In this document: piece by piece, positions 1 through 6,108 of the stretch | How the letters are laid out: each line of letters begins with the position of its first letter | How positions within the stretch are numbered: position 1 is the stretch's first letter | Assembly: GCA_002405615.1 (NCBI GenBank) | Contig: DHMD01000050.1 | Location: 13,760 to 20,385 of the forward strand | DNA from: Christensenella sp. UBA4651 | GTDB lineage: Bacteria > Bacillota > Clostridia > Christensenellales > UBA1242 | Direction of reading: 5' to 3' | Length of the DNA stretch: 6,626 nucleotides | Notes under the pieces: model-generated | Database searches by the model: none | What the model was told of the DNA's origin: nothing | What the model saw: the letters and a program-made list of their open reading frames with translations, nothing else | Program-made: the position numbers and the translations under genes

Positions 1-768
1 ACAAACCAAGAAACAGGTCAAACAATTATCGCAGGTATGGGTGAGTTGCACCTAGATATTTACTGCGACCGTTTGAAAAGAGAATTTAACATTGACGCAA
101 ACATTGGTAAACCTCAGGTTGCCTACAAGGAAACTATTAAGTCTTCTACAAGGCAAGAGGGTAAGTATGTCCGTCAATCTGGTGGTAAAGGTCAATACGG
201 TCACTGTGTGATTGAGATGGAACCTTTGGAACCAGGTGCGGGCTATGAATTTGTTAATAAAATCGTTGGTGGTGCAATTCCTAAAGAATTTATCCAGCCA
301 ATCAACGATGGTATTAATGAGGCTAGACAAAATGGTGTGCTAGCAGGCTACGAAATGGTAGACTTTAGAGTTACCTTGGTAGATGGTAGTTTCCACGATG
401 TTGACTCTAGTGAAATGGCGTTTAAGATTGCTGGTAGTATGGCGTTCAAGGAAGCTGCCAAGAACGCTAGTCCAGTTATTTTGGAGCCAATTATGAAAGT
501 GCAAGTCATCGTTCCTGAGGAATACTTGGGCGATGTTATGGGTGATATTAACCGCCGCCGCGGTCAGTTGGGAGGAATGGAGAGTGAAGACGGTCAACAG
601 ACTATCAACGCCCTTGTTCCACTGGCTGAGATGTTCGGTTATGCAACCGACTTGCGTAGCATTACTCAAGGTCGTGGTATATTTACTATGGACTTGGAGG
701 GATACTCTGAGGTTCCAAAGTATGTAGCTGACAAGATCATTGGGCAGAGAAATGCTGGTAACAACTAA
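1..768 (+). CDS. fusA: Elongation factor G, C-terminal part (5' end outside window)
   Basis: This is the last 255 codons of the GTPase that drives ribosome translocation and, with ribosome recycling factor, ribosome splitting. The reading frame is open from base 1, upstream of the first Met at 37, and begins with ETGQTIIAGMGELHLDI, the hallmark end of EF-G domain III. Domain IV follows; it contains the GGKGQYGH segment and the GSFHDVDSSEMAFK loop, which includes the family's conserved HDVDSS. Domain V begins near PIMKVQVIVPEEYLGDVMGD and includes NRRRGQ and the MFGYATDLRS motif. Bacterial EF-G is about 690-705 residues, so roughly 440 N-terminal residues, including the GTPase domain, lie off the window. 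The gene ends in TAA at 766-768 and is followed 25 nt later by tuf, the usual str operon order. No promoter or terminator is seen between them, so co-transcription is likely. Nothing in the visible part looks damaged. Confidence 0.98.
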   Translation, partial: TNQETGQTIIAGMGELHLDIYCDRLKREFNIDANIGKPQVAYKETIKSSTRQEGKYVRQSGGKGQYGHCVIEMEPLEPGAGYEFVNKIVGGAIPKEFIQPINDGINEARQNGVLAGYEMVDFRVTLVDGSFHDVDSSEMAFKIAGSMAFKEAAKNASPVILEPIMKVQVIVPEEYLGDVMGDINRRRGQLGGMESEDGQQTINALVPLAEMFGYATDLRSITQGRGIFTMDLEGYSEVPKYVADKIIGQRNAGNN

Positions 769-775
769 TTTTAAT

Positions 776-783
776 TAAGGAGA
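776..783 (+). promoter_or_regulatory. Ribosome binding site of tuf
   Basis: TAAGGAGA lies 10 nt before the ATG at 794 in the 25-nt fusA-tuf gap. It is a near-perfect match to the anti-Shine-Dalgarno sequence and fixes the EF-Tu start, which also agrees with the conserved MAKAKFERTKPH N-terminus. Confidence 0.9.
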
Positions 784-793
784 TTCAAAGATT

Positions 794-2005
794 ATGGCAA
801 AAGCTAAATTTGAAAGAACAAAACCCCACTTTAACTTGGGTACAATTGGTCACGTTGACCATGGTAAAACAACCTTAACTGCTGCTATCACAACAGTTTT
901 GGCTAAAAAGGGTATGGCTGAGGCTAGAGACTACGCTTCAATCGATATGACCCCAGAAGAGCGTGCACGTGGTATTACTATCAACACAACACATGTTGAG
1001 TACCAAACTGCAAAGCGTCACTACGCACACGTAGACTGTCCAGGACACGCTGACTACGTAAAGAACATGATTACAGGTGCTGCACAGATGGATGGTGCTA
1101 TCCTTGTAGTTGCTGCAAACGCAGGTGTTATGCCACAGACTCGTGAGCACATCTTGCTTGCTCGTCAGGTAGGTGTTCCTGCAATCATCGTATTCGTAAA
1201 CAAAGTTGACCTTATTCCAGCTGCTGACCGTAAGGATATGCTTGAGTTGGTTGAGATGGAAATCCGTGATTTGCTTACTGAGTACGGCTTCCCAGGCGAC
1301 GAGACTCCAATTATTTTTGGTAGTGCTAAGCCCGCTCTTGACGCAGCTGCTGCTGGCAACGTTGACGGCGAGGAGTGCAAGTGCATCTTCGAGTTGATGG
1401 ACGCTTGCGACAACTACTTCAAGGACCCTGTTCGTGCAATCGACAAGCCATTCTTGATGCCTGTTGAGGACGTATTTACAATTACTGGTCGTGGTACTGT
1501 AGCAACTGGTCGTGTTGAGCGTGGTGTTGTTAAGAACGGTGACACAGTAGAAATCGTAGGTATGGGTCCTACAAAGACAACAGTTATTACTGGTGTTGAG
1601 ATGTTCAAGAAGTTGCTTGACCAAGCAGAAGCTGGTGACAACATCGGTTTGTTGCTCCGTGGTATTGAGCGTAAGGACATTCAACGTGGTCAAGTATTGG
1701 CTGCTCCAAAGTCAATCACTCCACACACCAAGTTTAGAGCTAGTGTTTACGTATTGAAGAAAGAAGAGGGTGGTCGTTCTACTCCATTCGTTTCTGGATA
1801 CCGTCCACAGTTCTACTTCCGTACTACTGACGTTACTGGTACTATCCAACTTGCAAACGGCGTTGAGATGGTTATGCCTGGTGACAACGTTGAGATGGAT
1901 GTTGAATTGATTACTCCTATCGCTATCGAAGAAGGTTTGCGTTTCGCTATTCGTGAGGGTGGCCGTACTGTAGGTAGTGGTGTTGTTTCAAAAATAAACC
2001 AGTAG
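794..2005 (+). CDS. tuf: Elongation factor Tu, complete
   Basis: EF-Tu is the GTPase that delivers aminoacyl-tRNA to the ribosomal A site in the cytoplasm. All GTPase motifs are present: G1 GHVDHGKT (19-26), G2 GITINT (60-65), G3 DCPGH (81-85), G4 NKVD (136-139) and G5 GSAK (176-179). Domain II follows, with RAIDKPFLMPVEDVF and GRGTVATGRVERG, then domain III with GGRSTPFVSGYRPQFYFR. At 403 residues it is slightly longer than the usual 394-396. The stretch from G5 to IFEL is 26 residues, against 20 in E. coli EF-Tu. The extra part reads AAAAGNVDGEECKC and carries two cysteines; G5 is SAK where bacterial EF-Tu usually has SAL. The gene ends in TAG at 2003-2005 and is followed by a strong terminator, so it is the last gene of this str operon. 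Product identity is certain. Confidence 0.99.
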   Translation: MAKAKFERTKPHFNLGTIGHVDHGKTTLTAAITTVLAKKGMAEARDYASIDMTPEERARGITINTTHVEYQTAKRHYAHVDCPGHADYVKNMITGAAQMDGAILVVAANAGVMPQTREHILLARQVGVPAIIVFVNKVDLIPAADRKDMLELVEMEIRDLLTEYGFPGDETPIIFGSAKPALDAAAAGNVDGEECKCIFELMDACDNYFKDPVRAIDKPFLMPVEDVFTITGRGTVATGRVERGVVKNGDTVEIVGMGPTKTTVITGVEMFKKLLDQAEAGDNIGLLLRGIERKDIQRGQVLAAPKSITPHTKFRASVYVLKKEEGGRSTPFVSGYRPQFYFRTTDVTGTIQLANGVEMVMPGDNVEMDVELITPIAIEEGLRFAIREGGRTVGSGVVSKINQ

Positions 2006-2027
2006 TTTAACTGTTAATTACCAAAAT

Positions 2028-2063
2028 AAGAAAGAGCTTCGGCTCTTTTTTTATTTTTTTTTA
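2028..2063 (+). terminator. Intrinsic terminator of the fusA-tuf operon
   Basis: AAAGAGC (2031-2037), loop TTCG (2038-2041) and GCTCTTT (2042-2048) form a perfect 7-bp stem closed by a very stable UUCG tetraloop. The stem can extend upstream through AAG pairing with the first Ts. An almost unbroken T tract follows to 2062. This is a textbook Rho-independent terminator 25 nt after the tuf stop codon. Confidence 0.95.
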
Positions 2064-2090
2064 ATTTAGTATGCAAATTTGCTAGTCTTT

Positions 2091-2119
2091 TTGTGAACTT
2101 TATAGTAAAATAGTAGTAT
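2091..2119 (+). promoter_or_regulatory. Candidate sigma-70/sigma-A promoter of the membrane protein-lipoprotein operon
   Basis: TTGTGA (2091-2096) and TAGTAT (2114-2119) are separated by 17 nt, which would place the transcription start near 2126. An alternative -10, TAAAAT at 2106-2111, is a better hexamer but has no convincing -35 at the right distance. A promoter somewhere in 2064-2150 is expected because the tuf terminator lies just upstream and the next gene has its own strong ribosome binding site. The exact boxes are uncertain. Confidence 0.4.
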
Positions 2120-2151
2120 AAATTACTTTGTTAGAAGAAAAATAACTATAC

Positions 2152-2160
2152 TAAGGAGGT
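2152..2160 (+). promoter_or_regulatory. Strong ribosome binding site selecting a GTG start
   Basis: TAAGGAGGT is complementary to the 3' end of 16S rRNA and lies 5 nt before GTG at 2166. The quality and spacing of this site are the main reason for choosing the GTG codon. No ATG in this frame lies close to the site. Confidence 0.9.
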
Positions 2161-2165
2161 ATATA

Positions 2166-3419
2166 GTGGACAATTTGGGTAACGATGATTTTTCACCTAA
2201 CAGGAATAATAATGGTGTACCTCCACAAAATGGACAGCAAAATAACGGTTCGAATGGTGGGGATAGTAGCAGCAACTCTGGTTCGAGTTACCTGCAACAG
2301 AATGGTGGTTATGAACGCCAATCGAATTCTGGTTATGCGCAACAACAGGGCATTTACACTCAACAAGGCTACAATAGTGGCGGCGTGAATGGTGGAATGG
2401 GTCAGAATACCGCTAGTCAGCCTCCAAGACCACAACAGACTCAACAATCTGCTGCTCAAAACCAGGCGAGAGCCACGGCGAAATTTATGCCTACAAATAT
2501 GCCTCCCGCATCAGCGAACACAAGTACTGGCGATTTGAACAAAGAGGAAATAGAATATTTACGGAAAATTAGCGACCAAAACTTTGTTATCAAGAAAAGG
2601 TTAAAAAAGAGTAAGGGGAGAGCTTTTGATGAGCCTCGTGCTTTGAGTAAGGTTCGCCGTCTGTATTCTTTGAACTTTGCGAGGAAATATTATGGTTTCC
2701 CTCCTGTTCAGGTCAAGAAATTACGAGACCGTTCAGGTGATGATAAGGGCGCAATATTTGGTGCTGCAGCCCGCAGAGTAAAGAAAATAATTTTGACGAT
2801 GGTCATACTTGTTGCTATTATTGCGACATTGGGTACAGGTGCTGTCGTTGCAATTATGGCTATTAACAGTAACTCAAACATTTTTGTTGATGAAAATGGA
2901 CTTTTGATTGTCAATGCAGACCAAATTGTTCCTATTGACGGGTATTCTTTGGGGCAATGGCAGGAGAATGACTTTATAATCAAAATGAGAAACCAAACTA
3001 ATATCGCTATAAAGGACGTTACATTCCGTATCACCTTGAGCCCTATCAAAGGCGAATATGATTCAGATGATGCTTATGCTCAACGCAAAAAAGCCTTTGC
3101 TGATGCTTTGGAGAACGGTACCATTGACCCAACTCAATTAGTTTTCTCATATTCTTATGATAAGTCGCTTTGGGAAATGGCTCCGGGGCAACAGGTCTAT
3201 GTCGATAAAGGTGTTATTTATGGACCGATGTTAAAGTACATTGGTGGTGAAAATGGCATCATTCAGAGTTCTTCGAACCAAGATAACGATATTCAAGTTA
3301 TCAGAAACTTTGCTATTGATATAGTTTCTTCTGCTGAATCAAACAAGTGGGTTAATTTCTCGATGAGAATTTCATTTGTTGTGCAAGCAGAAAATGTCGA
3401 TGTTAAAGATTACAATTAA
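2166..3419 (+). CDS. Single-pass membrane protein with Gln/Asn-rich low-complexity cytoplasmic N-terminus; function unknown
   Basis: I do not recognise a family. The 417 residues fall into four parts. Residues 1-100 are low complexity: I count 19 Gln and 17 Asn, much Gly and Ser, scattered Tyr, and no Lys before residue 106. Residues 122-192 are strongly basic (KKRLKKSK near 143-150, then KVRRLYSLNFARKYYGFPPVQVKKLRDR). Residues 203-207 (RRVKK) precede one hydrophobic helix at about 208-233. Residues 234-417 look like a soluble, largely beta domain with no cysteine. The positive charges before the helix predict the N-terminus inside the cell and the C-terminal domain outside. No signal peptidase site is evident, so I expect a type II-like membrane anchor. 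The start is GTG behind a near-perfect ribosome binding site. The lipoprotein gene begins 23 nt after the TAA, implying one operon and perhaps a shared envelope role. That the ORF is a real gene is near certain; its role is not known. Confidence 0.9.
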   Translation: MDNLGNDDFSPNRNNNGVPPQNGQQNNGSNGGDSSSNSGSSYLQQNGGYERQSNSGYAQQQGIYTQQGYNSGGVNGGMGQNTASQPPRPQQTQQSAAQNQARATAKFMPTNMPPASANTSTGDLNKEEIEYLRKISDQNFVIKKRLKKSKGRAFDEPRALSKVRRLYSLNFARKYYGFPPVQVKKLRDRSGDDKGAIFGAAARRVKKIILTMVILVAIIATLGTGAVVAIMAINSNSNIFVDENGLLIVNADQIVPIDGYSLGQWQENDFIIKMRNQTNIAIKDVTFRITLSPIKGEYDSDDAYAQRKKAFADALENGTIDPTQLVFSYSYDKSLWEMAPGQQVYVDKGVIYGPMLKYIGGENGIIQSSSNQDNDIQVIRNFAIDIVSSAESNKWVNFSMRISFVVQAENVDVKDYN

Positions 3420-3431
3420 TTCAATTAAATC

Positions 3432-3438
3432 AGAGGAA
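3432..3438 (+). promoter_or_regulatory. Ribosome binding site of the lipoprotein gene
   Basis: AGAGGAA lies in the 23-nt gap between the two accessory genes, with its AGAGG core 6 nt before the ATG at 3443. The match is moderate. It supports this start, which directly precedes a well-formed lipoprotein signal peptide. Confidence 0.75.
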
Positions 3439-3442
3439 AAAG

Positions 3443-5647
3443 ATGAAGCGAATAATAAAAATAATGCCTGCTTTTTGTGTGTTGTTCGTGGTTCTACTTT
3501 TCGCTGGTTGCTCTATCGAGGCGCCCACAGTAACTGTTAATGGGTGCCTCATTTCGTGGAATTGGGTATCTAATGCAACCAGTTATGAGATAGAAGTCAA
3601 CGGCAAAAGCTATACAACGACAGAGAACAACTACAATTTAGCACCTCTAATTCAGAAAAGCCGTATCCCACAAGATGTCAAGGTCAGGGCGATTACCCAA
3701 AATATGTTTTTGAGTAATTCTGCGTATTCAGATGTTGTTACGGTGGCAGTTGGCGATACGGCTTTGGCTGCGCCTCAAAATTTCAAAGTTGAGATTACTG
3801 CGCAAAGTTACCTATGCTCGTGGGGTGCTGTCGACAATGCTGACTATTATTGCATAAGGCTATATAATTGCGAGAAAAATGTTGAGCAATTTTATGCAAC
3901 GCAAGCTCGCTCTTGCAATTTATATGGCAAACTCGATGTTTCAGGTGAGTATGAGGCTTCCGTTTTTGCATATTCAAACGCTCAAGCGAGTATTTATGCT
4001 CCTTCCGAGTATAGTAATTCTACTAAATTTATGATGGATGTTACCCTAGATTCTCCGACTGATTTGATAATAAAGTCTGTTTCGGGTAAGTTGTATTGTG
4101 AGTGGCAGACCATAGAGGGGGCAGATTCATATAATGTTAGTATCCTCAATGGAGAAACATTTAATGTCAAAAATGATTCATCATCACAAATTCAAGTGCT
4201 GAATTTAACAGATAAAGGTGTTACCGTTGGCAAGGGAGAGGCGATTTTTGTTTGTGTAGGCGCTTTGGGTGCCAAAAACAGTGGATATACCGAGTCGCCT
4301 TATACGGATATGCGTGCGTACTTTGATGGGGCGGGTTCAAAGAGTGATTTTTCTACGGTAAAATATAATTTTGTCGGTCAGGAGTTTGACCTTGTTGCGG
4401 ACAGTTATGATGAATTGCAGAATATCGCTTGGTTTACAATGTATTATCGAATTACTAATATGAGATTTTTCTTCAATTACAAAATTGTAAATACGAGTGC
4501 TGCTGCAGATTTCAAGCAATGTATTCAAGACTATCAGGAAATTAAGCACGTTTCGTACTCGCTTTCGTCAAATTCGGACGGTTCGTATTCGTCAACGATG
4601 AATTATATTCATCCAATGTATCCAACAAAAACGGCTGCAAATACTTCATCACAAAATCAGTCAGTGCGTCCAAATTCTTACACGCAGAGCCCTCGTGCTA
4701 ACAGTTTCGATGATTTTGGTATAGATAGCAGGGCAAAAACCGCTATGGTTTATAATTCTGACCAGTTATATTACGCTGTTCAGAATGGCTGCAAGCCAGT
4801 TTTCCCAGATGACAATAACCCAGCATATGTAGCCTATATTGAGGCTAAACGCATTTTGCGTGGGATTGTCTCCGATGATATGTCCGATTATGCCAAAGTT
4901 TCTGCTATTTTTGATTGGGTATGTTTTACTACTCACTACGACCACGAGTTGCCAAATATTGATGCAAAAATCAAAACTAACGAACTCTCTGGGAATAGTT
5001 CGGATTACAGAGGTTTTTATATCGAGGGAGTGTTCTTTGACCAGGGGCAAGCGGTTTGTGATGGTATGAGCAAGGCTTTTGCGCTGCTTTGCGGCGTTGA
5101 AAATATTGAGTGTTACAAAGTAGTTGGGGTAAGTAATACAGATATCAACACCACTGGGATACCAGACCACGCTTGGAATAAGGTAAAACTTGACATTGTT
5201 GGAAATGACGGGATAGGTGAGTGGTATGTAGTCGATGTTACTCAAAACGACTTTTATGATGATACTTATGTAGAGATTTTGACTCATTCGTTCTTCTTAC
5301 ATACCGATGATTGGTCTACAAATACTCGCAAGCACAAGGAAATTTATCCTAAAAAAGATGTCGCTTGTACTGCTTTTGATTACTATGCGGAAACAAAGTA
5401 CGATGGAACTAACGATATTTTAGTTAAAAATATTACTGAACTAAATGCTTTGGCTACTTATACAAAGGCAAAATTAAGTTATATTGAGTTCGCTTTGGAT
5501 ACTTCAACGTATACTTCTTATAGCATTCCTTCTATTAAAGCAGCATTTCAAAAGGGACTTTCGACCACAAATTTTGTATCTCCAAGAGTAATTTACAATG
5601 AAAATGGTGCGCAATATTTAATCTTTATTATATATTATAATGTCTGA
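3443..5647 (+). CDS. Lipoprotein with three fibronectin-III-like repeats and a transglutaminase-like domain
   Basis: The N-terminus MKRIIKIMPAFCVLFVVLLF with lipobox FAGC is a lipoprotein signal peptide, with Cys23 as the lipidated residue; the mature protein should be tethered outside the cytoplasmic membrane. Three Fn3-like repeats follow (about 27-103, 109-198 and 202-295). Each has a core Trp and, exactly nine residues later, a Tyr (W39/Y48, W127/Y136, W221/Y230) within a SW-x-x-V-x-x-A-x-x-Y type pattern. Residues 300-375 are unassigned and 376-425 form a Ser/Asn/Thr-rich linker. A transglutaminase-like fold covers about 460-610: GQAVCDGMSKAF gives the nucleophile Cys539, PDHAWNKV gives His576 and WYVVDVTQND gives Asp598. 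The triad appears intact. Related bacterial domains act as cysteine proteases, peptidases or cross-linkers, so the substrate cannot be called. The mature chain has 14 cysteines besides Cys23, many for an exported protein. Residues 611-734 are unassigned. The gene ends in TGA, then a terminator. Confidence 0.93.
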   Translation: MKRIIKIMPAFCVLFVVLLFAGCSIEAPTVTVNGCLISWNWVSNATSYEIEVNGKSYTTTENNYNLAPLIQKSRIPQDVKVRAITQNMFLSNSAYSDVVTVAVGDTALAAPQNFKVEITAQSYLCSWGAVDNADYYCIRLYNCEKNVEQFYATQARSCNLYGKLDVSGEYEASVFAYSNAQASIYAPSEYSNSTKFMMDVTLDSPTDLIIKSVSGKLYCEWQTIEGADSYNVSILNGETFNVKNDSSSQIQVLNLTDKGVTVGKGEAIFVCVGALGAKNSGYTESPYTDMRAYFDGAGSKSDFSTVKYNFVGQEFDLVADSYDELQNIAWFTMYYRITNMRFFFNYKIVNTSAAADFKQCIQDYQEIKHVSYSLSSNSDGSYSSTMNYIHPMYPTKTAANTSSQNQSVRPNSYTQSPRANSFDDFGIDSRAKTAMVYNSDQLYYAVQNGCKPVFPDDNNPAYVAYIEAKRILRGIVSDDMSDYAKVSAIFDWVCFTTHYDHELPNIDAKIKTNELSGNSSDYRGFYIEGVFFDQGQAVCDGMSKAFALLCGVENIECYKVVGVSNTDINTTGIPDHAWNKVKLDIVGNDGIGEWYVVDVTQNDFYDDTYVEILTHSFFLHTDDWSTNTRKHKEIYPKKDVACTAFDYYAETKYDGTNDILVKNITELNALATYTKAKLSYIEFALDTSTYTSYSIPSIKAAFQKGLSTTNFVSPRVIYNENGAQYLIFIIYYNV

Positions 5648-5654
5648 ATATAGG

Positions 5655-5687
5655 CAGGTTATCTTAAAAGTGGATAACCTGTTTTTT
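5655..5687 (+). terminator. Intrinsic terminator of the accessory operon
   Basis: CAGGTTATC (5655-5663) pairs perfectly with GATAACCTG (5673-5681) around a 9-nt loop, and six Ts follow (5682-5687). The stem begins 7 nt after the lipoprotein stop codon. It ends the two-gene operon and isolates it from the rRNA unit downstream. Confidence 0.92.
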
Positions 5688-5709
5688 ATTTTTACTTACA
5701 TTATAGGGA

Positions 5710-5776
5710 TTTTTAGGCTAAAAACTGCGGGCATTTTACGGACACACACGGTAGAGTGTCTAAAAAAGGCTAAAAA
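5710..5776. repeat. Short repeats upstream of the rRNA promoter
   Basis: GGCTAAAAA occurs twice as a direct repeat, at 5716-5724 and 5768-5776. The first copy is part of a 15-bp palindrome, TTTTTAG-G-CTAAAAA (5710-5724). Between the copies lies an inverted repeat, GACAC (5741-5745) with GTGTC (5756-5760). All lie 45-110 bp before the -35 box, where upstream regulators of rRNA promoters could bind. No known operator is recognised, and chance repeats in AT-rich DNA are possible. Confidence 0.4.
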
Positions 5777-5782
5777 AAGGAC

Positions 5783-5821
5783 AAATTTTAATGTTTTTTT
5801 CGTTTTTTTTGAAAAAAGTAG
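5783..5821 (+). promoter_or_regulatory. UP-element-like A/T tracts before the 23S promoter
   Basis: Phased A/T runs (AAATTTTAAT, TTTTTTT, TTTTTTTT, GAAAAAAG) directly precede the -35 box. Such tracts contact the RNA polymerase alpha subunit at strong rRNA promoters in bacteria. The call rests on position and composition only. Confidence 0.6.
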
Positions 5822-5850
5822 TTGACTAATTGCCTCTTTAATAGTATACT
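5822..5850 (+). promoter_or_regulatory. Strong sigma-70/sigma-A promoter driving the 23S rRNA unit
   Basis: TTGACT (5822-5827) and TATACT (5845-5850) each differ from consensus by one base and are separated by the optimal 17 nt. The A/T-rich upstream tract and the short distance to a structured leader fit an rRNA promoter. The expected start is about G5857, which is also the first base of a leader hairpin. A second, weaker option exists in the leader: a perfect -35 TTGACA at 5912-5917 with TATTAA at 5936-5941 (18-nt spacer). It overlaps the boxA-like motif, so it may not be a promoter. Confidence 0.88.
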
Positions 5851-5856
5851 CTGCAA

Positions 5857-6108
5857 GTACCGTTCAACGAGAGAAGATAGGTACGCAACCGAAAGGTTGC
5901 CAGTGTGTACTTTGACAATTGAATAATTGATATAGTATTAAAGATATTTAATACAATATTCTACGAAAATAGTGTAATATGCAATTTTTCACGAATTACA
6001 ATTTTACGCTAGTTTTTTAACAAAGATAATCAAAACATAATGCTAAGCTATATCTTATATATATTATATAAGGTAAAGCCAGAACGCAAAATAGCAAACG
6101 ACGTATAC
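5857..6108 (+). other. Structured leader of the 23S rRNA transcript (no 16S gene present)
   Basis: About 250 nt lie between the predicted transcription start and the 23S 5' end, with no gene or tRNA in them. Visible helices are GTACC/GGTAC (5857-5861 with 5880-5884), GCAACC-GAAA-GGTTGC with a GNRA tetraloop (5885-5900), GTATTAAA-GATA-TTTAATAC (5935-5954), and CTTATATA-TAT-TATATAAG (6054-6072). GTAC occurs a third time at 5907-5910 and could pair with 5881-5884 instead, around the GNRA hairpin. The half near the 23S gene (about 5990-6108) resembles a 16S-23S spacer in character and probably holds one arm of the 23S processing stem, whose partner lies downstream of the window. Confidence 0.75.
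5906..5925 (+). promoter_or_regulatory. boxA-like rRNA antitermination motif
   Basis: TGTACTTTGACAATTGAATA resembles the TGTTCTTTGAAAACTNAATA element found in Firmicute rRNA leaders and 16S-23S spacers, which includes the NusB/NusE boxA site used for rRNA antitermination. It lies directly after the GNRA hairpin. The same bases contain a consensus-like TTGACA -35 hexamer, so a second promoter is an alternative reading. Confidence 0.6.

Noticed and set aside
938..1693. A 251-codon open frame on the - strand inside tuf
   Set aside because: It is the antisense shadow of a highly biased, conserved gene; the translation is Cys/Thr/Asn-rich nonsense with no ribosome binding site.
1..2005. A Mollicutes origin, suggested by the MAKAKFERTKPH N-terminus of EF-Tu
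   Set aside because: TGA is used as a stop (5645-5647), Trp is TGG, and the genes carry no in-frame TGA, so the Mycoplasma code does not apply.
2193..2459. An 88-codon open frame on the - strand over the Gln/Asn-rich region
   Set aside because: CAA/AAC/GGT-rich DNA lacks stops on the other strand by composition alone; no ribosome binding site or promoter supports it.
2166..2480. A tandem-repeat array or microsatellite in the Gln/Asn-rich coding region
   Set aside because: The codons are biased in composition but no regular repeat unit can be traced.
4766..5287. A 173-codon open frame on the - strand inside the lipoprotein gene
   Set aside because: It lies wholly antisense to the transglutaminase-like domain, whose catalytic motifs confirm the + strand frame; no start signals are seen.
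5640..5825. A 61-codon open frame on the + strand overlapping the lipoprotein end and the spacer
   Set aside because: It runs through the terminator stem and the A/T tracts of the rRNA promoter, has no ribosome binding site, and its translation is low complexity.
5851..6108. A tRNA gene or small RNA gene in the 23S leader
   Set aside because: No T-arm GTTCNANNC consensus or cloverleaf is visible; the hairpins are short and AT-rich and fit an rRNA leader.
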